Assembly: GCA_020633235.1 (NCBI GenBank)
Contig: JACKEA010000001.1
Coordinates: forward strand, 1,550,001-1,614,000
Direction: 5' to 3'
Length of the DNA stretch: 64,000 bases
Source: Polyangiaceae bacterium
GTDB taxonomy: Bacteria; Myxococcota_A; Polyangia; Polyangiales; Polyangiaceae
Shown here: positions 58,164-64,000 of the stretch, in pieces
How positions within the stretch are numbered: position 1 is the stretch's first letter
Layout: each line of letters starts with the position of its first letter
The notes under the pieces: generated by a model
Databases searched by the model: none
Told to the model about the DNA's origin: nothing
What the model saw: only the letters and a program-made list of their open reading frames with translations
Program-made: the position numbers and the translations under genes

Positions 58164-59948
58164 ATGACAAGTGAGAAAGCCATGCTGGATGCCTTTCACG
58201 AGCGCAAGCTCGAGGTGATTTCCGCGCTCGCGGGGCTGACGGAGCTCGGCCGCGAAGTGGGCGCGAACACGCTTGCAGACCGCGTATCGGCGGACGTCGT
58301 GCAGAAGCTGGAGCGCGACCGCTTCCATCTGGTGGTGGTCGGGGAGTTCAATCACGGCAAGACGACCTTCGTGAACGCGCTCCTGGGCCAGAACGTGTTG
58401 CCCATCGGCGTCACGCCCACCACCGCGGTGATCCACCACATCGTGTGGGGGGAAGAGCCAAAGGCGCGGGTCGTGAACACCGACGGTACAGACGAGCCGC
58501 TGCCCTTCGACGACGTGCGCTCCTTCGCCGCTGGGGGACAGCGATCCCAGGACTCGGTCAGCTACCTCGAGGTTGCGCTGCCCGCGGAGCTCTTGCGCGA
58601 GCGCATCGTGCTGGTGGACACGCCCGGAGTGAACGATCTCTCCCTCACCCGAGCCGAGATCACCTACGGATACATCCCGCGCTCCGACGCCGTGCTGTTC
58701 GTCATCGACGCCGGGCAGCCCCTCAAGGAGAGCGAACGCCAGTTCCTCGAGCATCAACTGATTGGCAAGAGCCGAGACAAGATCGTCTTCGTGGTGGCCA
58801 AAGCCGACATCTGGTCGCCGGCCGAGCGCGAAGAAGCGCTCGCCTACGTCCAAAACCGTCTGGGTGCGCTGGTGGAAGCGCCGCCCGTCTTCGCCGTGAG
58901 CGCCCAAGCGGCTCTGGCCGGGCGTCGCGAGGAGAGCGGCCTGGTCGAGCTGACCCAGCACCTGACCCAGTTCCTGGCAGAGGAGCGCGGCAAGATCCTG
59001 CTCGACAACGCATTGGGCGAGGGGCTCTCCGCGGCGGGCGTCTTGTCTCGCGGGATCGACGCGCGTCGCCGTGCCGCCACCATGAGCGTGGCGCAGCTCG
59101 ACAAGCGCATCGACCTCCTGCGCCAGGACCTCGCCGGTCACGCGGACACCATCGAGGAGCGCCGATTGATGATCCGCGAGGAGAGCGGGTCGATCAAAGC
59201 CTGGGCTCGTCGCGACCTGGATCGCTTCTGCGACGACGTCGTGCGGCAGCTCCCGGCGGTGGTGGAGCGCTCCACTTCGAGCGACTTGAAACAGCACCTC
59301 GGCCCGTTCCTCGAGCACGCCTTCAAGGAGTGGGCGGAGGCGGAGACGCGGGAGATCGGCGCTTCTCTCGAGAAGCTGGCGGAGCGCATGGTGGCGCTCG
59401 TCAAGGACGACGCCGAGGACGTCGGCAAGCGTGTCAGCGACACCATGGGCGCGGACCTCGTGACTCCCAGCATCGAGGTGGATCGCTTCGCATACGACGT
59501 GGGCATCTTCGCGGTGCTCAGCGTGGGCATGGGCGTGCTGTTCGCCAACGCCCTGCTCGGTGGCTTGTTGATCGCCGCGGCGCCCGCTCTCGCGCTGTGG
59601 AATCGCGGCCGCACGGAAGCGGAGATGAAGAAGCGCGCCCTGGAGCTCGCTCCGGTGGTGCTGCGCGAAACCGCTGCCAAGGTGGGCCCCAAGATCGACC
59701 AGATGGTGGACGAGTTCGCCGAGCGGCTCGACCAGTGGGTGGTGACCGCGGGTCAGGAGCTGCACAAGGAGATCATCGAAGTGCTCGCCGCAGTGCAGAC
59801 AGAGCGTCGCGACGGAAGCGCAGATCGGGACCAGGAGCTCGAAGCGTGCACGCGGGGAGAAACGCGCCTCGCCGAGGTGCGCGCGCGCCTGGAGGAGCTT
59901 CGCGCCGCCCTCGCCGTGCGGCGCATCGGTGGAGAGGTGGCATCGTGA
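58164..59948 (+). CDS. Bacterial dynamin-like GTPase
   Basis: This 594-residue membrane-remodelling-type GTPase has G1 GEFNHGKTTFVNALL, G2 TPTTAVI, G3 DTPGVND and a G4-like VAKADIW. A long helical stalk (about residues 290-420) follows. A hydrophobic hairpin (VGMGVLFANALLGGLLIAAA) then acts as a membrane paddle. A final coiled coil (LHKEIIEVLAAVQTERRD) closes the protein. Such proteins support membrane fusion, fission or stress repair. Its stop overlaps the argH start by 4 bp. Confidence 0.85.
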   Translation: MTSEKAMLDAFHERKLEVISALAGLTELGREVGANTLADRVSADVVQKLERDRFHLVVVGEFNHGKTTFVNALLGQNVLPIGVTPTTAVIHHIVWGEEPKARVVNTDGTDEPLPFDDVRSFAAGGQRSQDSVSYLEVALPAELLRERIVLVDTPGVNDLSLTRAEITYGYIPRSDAVLFVIDAGQPLKESERQFLEHQLIGKSRDKIVFVVAKADIWSPAEREEALAYVQNRLGALVEAPPVFAVSAQAALAGRREESGLVELTQHLTQFLAEERGKILLDNALGEGLSAAGVLSRGIDARRRAATMSVAQLDKRIDLLRQDLAGHADTIEERRLMIREESGSIKAWARRDLDRFCDDVVRQLPAVVERSTSSDLKQHLGPFLEHAFKEWAEAETREIGASLEKLAERMVALVKDDAEDVGKRVSDTMGADLVTPSIEVDRFAYDVGIFAVLSVGMGVLFANALLGGLLIAAAPALALWNRGRTEAEMKKRALELAPVVLRETAAKVGPKIDQMVDEFAERLDQWVVTAGQELHKEIIEVLAAVQTERRDGSADRDQELEACTRGETRLAEVRARLEELRAALAVRRIGGEVAS

Positions 59949-61324
59949 GCGTCGCTCGCGGCGGCCGCCTGCCCGACGGCGTGGATCAGGCGATGGAGGC
60001 CTTGAACACCAGCGTGCACGTCGACGCGGAGCTGTGGCGCGAGGACATCCAAGGGTCCATGGCGCACGCTCGCGGCCTGGCGAGCGCCGGTGTCATCAGC
60101 GATCAGGAAGCCAAGACGCTGGTCAGCGGTCTGGAGCAGGTGGCGAGCGAGATCGAGAGCGGGAAGCTCGTGTGGGATCGTCAGAAGGAAGACGTCCACA
60201 TGAACGTGGAGGCCCGGCTCACCGAGATCGTCGGCGCCGTCGGGGGCAAGCTCCACACGGGCCGGTCCCGCAACGATCAGGTGGCCACGGACCTCCGGCT
60301 GTGGTCGCGAAGGAAGGCCGAAGAGGCGATCTCGGCCGTCGCCGAGCTGGGTCGCGTGATCGTGGATCGAGCGGAGACCGAGATCGACACGCTGATGCCG
60401 TCGTACACGCACCTGCAGCGCGCTCAGCCGAGTCGGCTGTCGCACCACTTGATGGCGTGGCAAGAGCTGCTGTTTCGAGATCGCGCACGCCTTCGAGATG
60501 CCCTCACGCGGCTGAACGAATCTCCGCTAGGGGCCGGGGCCGTCGCCGGGACCGGATTTCCTCTCGATCGCGAGGCCACGGCTCGAGCGCTTGGTTTCGA
60601 GCGCGCGATGAAGAACAGTCTCGACGCGACGGCGAGTCGAGACTTCCTGATGGAGCTCGCGAGCGGGCTCGCCATCCTCGGGGTTCACCTGTCGCGCATG
60701 GGCGAAGAGATTGTGCTGTGGTCGACCCAGGAGTTCGGCTTCATGACGCTGTCGGATCGCTTCGCGACCAGCTCCAGCATGATGCCGCAGAAGAAGAACC
60801 CGGACGTCGCAGAGCTGGTGCGCGGCAAGAGCGCCATCCTGGTCGGCACCGTGACGAGCCTGTTGGTACTCGAGAAGAGCCTGCCCTTCGGCTACGGCCG
60901 AGATCTGCAAGAGGACAAGCGTCCCATCTTCGACGCGTTCGATGCGGCGCTCACCTGCCTTCGGGCGCTCTCCGGCGCGATCGCCACGGCCACGTTCCAT
61001 CGCGAGCGCCTCGCGGCCGCACTCGGCGGAGGACACGTGTGCGCGACGGATCTCGCCGATCTGCTGGTGCAGAAGGGCGTCCCGTTTCGCGAGGCACATC
61101 ACGTGGTGGGCGCCATCGTGCGCGCCGCCGAGGAGCGAGGCGTGCAGATCGGCGAGCTGCCGCGGGACGTCCTCGCCGAAGCGCATCCGGCCCTCGACGG
61201 GCCCGACGTGGCTCGGGCGCTCGATCCCGCCCTCGCTGTGGAGCGTCGGGATCTGGTGGGTGGTCCGGCCAGGAGCCGCGTGCTGTCAGCCATCGCCGAA
61301 GCCCGCGCTCGCTGGGACGCCTGA
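59945..61324 (+). CDS. argH: Argininosuccinate lyase
   Basis: This 459-residue enzyme cleaves argininosuccinate to arginine and fumarate. The fumarase/ASL superfamily signature is SSSMMPQKKNPDVAEL. Other landmarks are KLHTGRSRNDQVATD, YTHLQRAQPSRLSHH and ESPLGAGAVAGTGFPLDR, all standard for ArgH. The start is GTG 59945, overlapping the dynamin-like gene. The N-terminus VSVARGGRLPDGVDQAMEAL aligns with the family WGGRF start, so little or nothing is missing. No other arg genes are nearby. Confidence 0.95.
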   Translation: MSVARGGRLPDGVDQAMEALNTSVHVDAELWREDIQGSMAHARGLASAGVISDQEAKTLVSGLEQVASEIESGKLVWDRQKEDVHMNVEARLTEIVGAVGGKLHTGRSRNDQVATDLRLWSRRKAEEAISAVAELGRVIVDRAETEIDTLMPSYTHLQRAQPSRLSHHLMAWQELLFRDRARLRDALTRLNESPLGAGAVAGTGFPLDREATARALGFERAMKNSLDATASRDFLMELASGLAILGVHLSRMGEEIVLWSTQEFGFMTLSDRFATSSSMMPQKKNPDVAELVRGKSAILVGTVTSLLVLEKSLPFGYGRDLQEDKRPIFDAFDAALTCLRALSGAIATATFHRERLAAALGGGHVCATDLADLLVQKGVPFREAHHVVGAIVRAAEERGVQIGELPRDVLAEAHPALDGPDVARALDPALAVERRDLVGGPARSRVLSAIAEARARWDA

Positions 61325-61369
61325 GCGCCACGCCTGGCGCTTGGATGTCGCTGCGGCGCGGAACCGCGC

Positions 61370-62389
61370 TCAAAATCTGAGCGCCGCGGAAGAGCTCTGG
61401 GGCCCCACGTATTCCCAGCGCGAACGCCCTGGCTCCGAGCCCTCGAACACGCCGGCGCGCCACAGCACCACGGTGGTGACCATGGCTGCGCCCAGGCCCG
61501 CTCCGACGGCGACCCATGTGGGGAACGGCTTTTCGGTCCGCGGCTGCGGCGGACCCGAGTACACGACGCCGTCGCCGGACCTCCACGCCAGCAGGGGCCC
61601 GCAGCTCGCAGCCGTGCAGCTCGCGACGCTCACCCCGCCGCCCCGCCGCGGCACCGCCACGGCCCACTCGCTGCAGCGAACCGACGCGGGTGCCTGCACG
61701 CGTCCCTTGGCGATGCGCACGCCCGCGAGGTCGTCGCGGCTGCAGGCCACTGCGGACGGAACCGGAAGCGCGATGGCCCGCGCGGCCGGCTTCACCGCGA
61801 CCCACCCCGCCCACACCAGCTCGCCGCGCCGGAGCACGCGAGCGTGGTGCTCGCCGGGGGGCGTGGACAGGGGTGGCGTCGCTCGGGTTTCGTCCCAGTA
61901 CAGCACGTCGTCGGCTGCGAGCCCTCGAACGGCGATGGTAGTGGGCGCCGCCAACTGCGCGGGCGCGCGGTCCTCGCCCACGGCGCGAGCGCGGGGGCCT
62001 TCCAGCACCAGGGCCGCACGGGTGAGGCGTTCGGCTTCGGCCGCGCCGCCTTCGACTCCACCGCGGATGGACGCCTCCACCAAGTGACGTTCGGCCATCA
62101 GCCATCCGGCCTGGGGCAGCTCCGGATGCGCGACGAGCATGGCCTTGGCCTCCCCGGCCCGGGCCAAGGCGGTGTCGCTGTCGAGGGACGTGGCGGCGAT
62201 CCGCGCCTGATCCAAGAGCCCCTCGATGGAGGCGACGAGCTTGGGGTCGTAGTGCTGGAGCGTCGCACTGCTCGGAGCGGGGTCCGAAAGCCGGATCCAG
62301 CGCGCCTGGGCCCAGGCGTCGAGGTCGGGCTGGGCCGCGGCGCGCGTCCCCGCCGTGCCGAGCCACAACAGCACCACGATGCGGCTCAT
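61370..62389 (-). CDS. Hypothetical exported protein with C-terminal membrane helix
   Basis: This 339-residue protein has an N-terminal signal (IVVLLWLGTAGTRAAAQ). A helical region follows (about residues 40-140, Ala/Glu-rich), then a beta-rich middle with PEGA-like strands (TTIAVRGLAADDVLYWDE, AGWVAVKPAARAIALP). Four cysteines lie at about residues 217-265. A transmembrane helix near the C-terminus (WVAVGAGLGAAMVTTVVLW) precedes a short tail. I do not recognise the family. It converges with argH. Confidence 0.7.
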   Translation of the reverse strand: MSRIVVLLWLGTAGTRAAAQPDLDAWAQARWIRLSDPAPSSATLQHYDPKLVASIEGLLDQARIAATSLDSDTALARAGEAKAMLVAHPELPQAGWLMAERHLVEASIRGGVEGGAAEAERLTRAALVLEGPRARAVGEDRAPAQLAAPTTIAVRGLAADDVLYWDETRATPPLSTPPGEHHARVLRRGELVWAGWVAVKPAARAIALPVPSAVACSRDDLAGVRIAKGRVQAPASVRCSEWAVAVPRRGGGVSVASCTAASCGPLLAWRSGDGVVYSGPPQPRTEKPFPTWVAVGAGLGAAMVTTVVLWRAGVFEGSEPGRSRWEYVGPQSSSAALRF

Positions 62390-62536
62390 CGGCGCTCCTC
62401 CGCCGTTTTCGGCCCCAGCGACGACCTCGGGCGCAAGGGGCGTGATCTGCGCGGCAAGGCTGCGCTATCGTGCGACGAATCACCGTGTCGACGCAAAGCT
62501 CGATGACGCTTCCGCCGGGCAGGGGAGGAACCCAGC

Positions 62537-63265
62537 GTGCAGCTTGATTTCGCCTCTCGCGAGCTCACGATAAAGCTCGTCTACTACGGCCCGGCCCTGA
62601 GCGGGAAGACGACGAACCTCCAGGCGCTGCACAAGGCCGCGAATCCGGACACCGCCGGCCGGTTGATGACGCTGGAAACCCGGGACGACCGCACGCTGTT
62701 CTTCGACCTCCTGCCGCTGACGTTCCGGGACAAGGGCGGCTTGAACGTGCGGATCAAGGTCTTCACGGTCCCCGGCCAGGTCATCCACGCCTCCACCCGG
62801 CGCCTGGTGGTACAGGGCGCGGATGGCGTCGCTTTCATCGCCGATTCTCAGGCGGCGGAGACGCAGCACAACGCCGACTCCTTCATGGACTTGAAGGAGA
62901 ACCTCAAGTCCAACGGACTGAATCTCAAGCAGATGCCGCTGATCATTCAGTTCAACAAGCGGGATCTCCCCGACATCCGCAGCGACGACGAGATCGCGAG
63001 CTTGGCCGCTCAAGGGCGCGAGCCCGTGTACCTGGCGGTGGCCACCCGCGGGGAAGGAGTGGTGGAGAGCTTCATCGGACTCCTGCACCTGACGTGGAGC
63101 GCCCTCGACGCGGAACATGATCTGAACAAGAAGTTCGGCTTCGATTCGGCGGCGTTCATCCAGCGGGTGGCCGGTTCCCTGGGGGACCAGCGAAGCATGC
63201 AAGAGCTGCTCGGTACCTGCGTGGGCGGCGCCCTCGACGTGCTGCGACCGGAGGCGCTGGGCTGA
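62537..63265 (+). CDS. MglA-like small GTPase
   Basis: This 242-residue GTPase belongs to the Ras/Arf-like family that includes MglA, the polarity switch of myxobacterial motility. The P-loop is YYGPALSGKTTNLQAL. The G3 region reads TVPGQ (not DTPGQ), a hallmark of MglA-type proteins. G4 is FNKRDLPD. It is longer than MglA (about 195 residues) with a C-terminal extension (SAAFIQRVAGSLGDQR). It starts at GTG 62537 after GGGGAGG. Its stop overlaps the start of a histidine kinase gene. Confidence 0.88.
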   Translation: MQLDFASRELTIKLVYYGPALSGKTTNLQALHKAANPDTAGRLMTLETRDDRTLFFDLLPLTFRDKGGLNVRIKVFTVPGQVIHASTRRLVVQGADGVAFIADSQAAETQHNADSFMDLKENLKSNGLNLKQMPLIIQFNKRDLPDIRSDDEIASLAAQGREPVYLAVATRGEGVVESFIGLLHLTWSALDAEHDLNKKFGFDSAAFIQRVAGSLGDQRSMQELLGTCVGGALDVLRPEALG

Positions 63266-64000
63266 TGACGTCCTCGGCGCCGGACAAGGCCCTCGACGAG
63301 CTGACGCTGGGCAAGGGCGCGAGCCTCGAGGAGCTCGTGGATCGCGCCGCGCTCAGCGAGATGGCGCAGTCTTTTTACGAGCTGTTTCGGGTGCCGATTC
63401 GCATCTTCAGCGAAAGCGGCACGATCCTGGCGGACGCGACGGAACAGCCCGCCCTGTACGCCTATCTGAACACCACCAAGGGCGGCCGCCGAGCGCTGGG
63501 CGACGTGGTCATGGCGGTGAAGAACGCCAATCCAGGACTACACGGCGAGCTCGTCCAGGAGTGCGTGACGGGCGCGGTGTACCAGGTCGTGAGCATCAGC
63601 TACGACGAACGGCAGGTCGGTCGCTTGATCCTGGGACCGTTCCTGCCGCCCACCGAGACCGAGCCGCGACCCGCGCTCATCGCCTTGGACCCCGCCATCG
63701 ACGCCGAGCGCGTACGGGACCTGCTGGCCGAGATGCCCCGGGCTCGCGAAGAGACGGTGCTCCAGATCGGGCGCCACCTCAAGAAGACGTTGGATCTGAT
63801 CCTGTTCTCGGGGCACAAGGCGCTGCTCACGTCCAGCATGCACTTGGCGAGCGTGCGGGAGAGCTTCCGGGAGCTCAGCGAGAAGAACACCAAGCTGCAG
63901 GGCGCCTACGATCGACTCAAGGAGCTCGATCGCCTGAAGAGCAACTTTCTCGCCACGGTGTCCCACGAGCTTCGCACGCCGCTCACGTCCATCATCGGCT
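63265..64000 (+). CDS. PocR-domain sensor histidine kinase (3' partial)
   Basis: The ATG at 63265 overlaps the stop of the MglA-like gene (TGATG), and the frame is open to the window end (about 245 residues). Residues 25-150 resemble a PocR ligand-binding domain (MAQSFYELFRVPIRIFSES, QVVSISYDERQVGRLILGPF). A helical linker (SMHLASVRESFRELSEKN) follows. The HisKA box begins with the phospho-accepting His in LATVSHELRTPLTSIIG. The ATP-binding domain lies beyond the window. Coupling to an MglA-type GTPase suggests the two work together. Confidence 0.85.
   Translation, partial: MTSSAPDKALDELTLGKGASLEELVDRAALSEMAQSFYELFRVPIRIFSESGTILADATEQPALYAYLNTTKGGRRALGDVVMAVKNANPGLHGELVQECVTGAVYQVVSISYDERQVGRLILGPFLPPTETEPRPALIALDPAIDAERVRDLLAEMPRAREETVLQIGRHLKKTLDLILFSGHKALLTSSMHLASVRESFRELSEKNTKLQGAYDRLKELDRLKSNFLATVSHELRTPLTSIIG

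Noticed and set aside
60951..62483. A 510-codon open frame on the - strand
   Set aside because: It overlaps argH and the exported-protein gene. Its sequence is Arg/Pro/Ala-rich without motifs, so it is a shadow.
1..64000. CRISPR array or restriction/antiphage cassette
   Set aside because: I saw no regularly spaced repeats with unique spacers, no cas genes and no recognisable defence proteins, including within the island.

Overview
The window is high-GC bacterial DNA that reads as a member of the Myxococcota, probably Polyangia/Sorangiineae. Support comes from a secreted protease with a MYXO-CTERM tail (GCGC motif, membrane helix, RRRRR), an MglA-type GTPase, a zinc-ribbon Ser/Thr protein kinase, DUF1501 and DUF1588-like partner genes, tandem SUMF1-domain proteins and many lipoproteins. 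Most of the window is an ordinary densely packed chromosome. The exception is a 10.2-kb island at about 31.2-41.55 kb.

Layout. 0-15.5 kb: cell-wall amidase (5' cut by the window edge), NUDIX hydrolase, DksA-like factor, uvrA, two SUMF1-domain proteins, a CAU-anticodon tRNA, a zinc-ribbon coiled-coil protein, a Ser/Thr kinase, a lipoprotein, PrkA kinase, an APC permease and a TonB-like protein. 15.5-31 kb: tRNA-Met, OPT transporter, a large S8 protease with FG-GAP repeats, a response regulator fused to an XRE helix-turn-helix, a ppGpp-hydrolase-like HD protein, hemerythrin-selD, a glyoxalase-fold protein, a membrane LuxR-type protein, tryptophanase, an AhbD-like radical SAM protein, a histidine kinase and a Crp/Fnr regulator. 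31.2-41.55 kb: the island. 41.6-64 kb: etfBA, nadB-CPBP protease-patatin, two small exported proteins, a DUF1501/DUF1588-like operon, typA, hflX, homoserine kinase, M48 protease, a dynamin-like GTPase overlapping argH, an exported protein and an mglA-like/histidine kinase pair that runs off the window.

Main discoveries. (1) selD is a selenoprotein gene. Its true ATG is at 23834, behind a strong ribosome binding site. An in-frame UGA sits exactly where other SelD proteins have the catalytic Cys, followed by a SECIS-like hairpin with a GGUCG loop. A normal gene call starts after the UGA and loses the active site. (2) The region between two identical 79-bp copies of a tRNA-Pro(CGG) gene is an integrated element. 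A tyrosine integrase lies next to the right copy, with a putative excisionase upstream. (3) Inside it, an IS66-family element with matching terminal inverted repeats and a perfect 8-bp target duplication (GCTCATTG) has split a trypsin-like/FG-GAP gene within its signal peptide. Removing the IS and one duplicate copy restores the frame. (4) Smaller points include an 11-bp tandem iteron-like array, a frameshifted island gene, an IS21 istB remnant, a dispersed palindromic intergenic repeat, a 16-bp perfect palindrome upstream of the DUF1588/DUF1501 operon, and a lipoprotein with two Tudor/chromo-barrel-like repeats.
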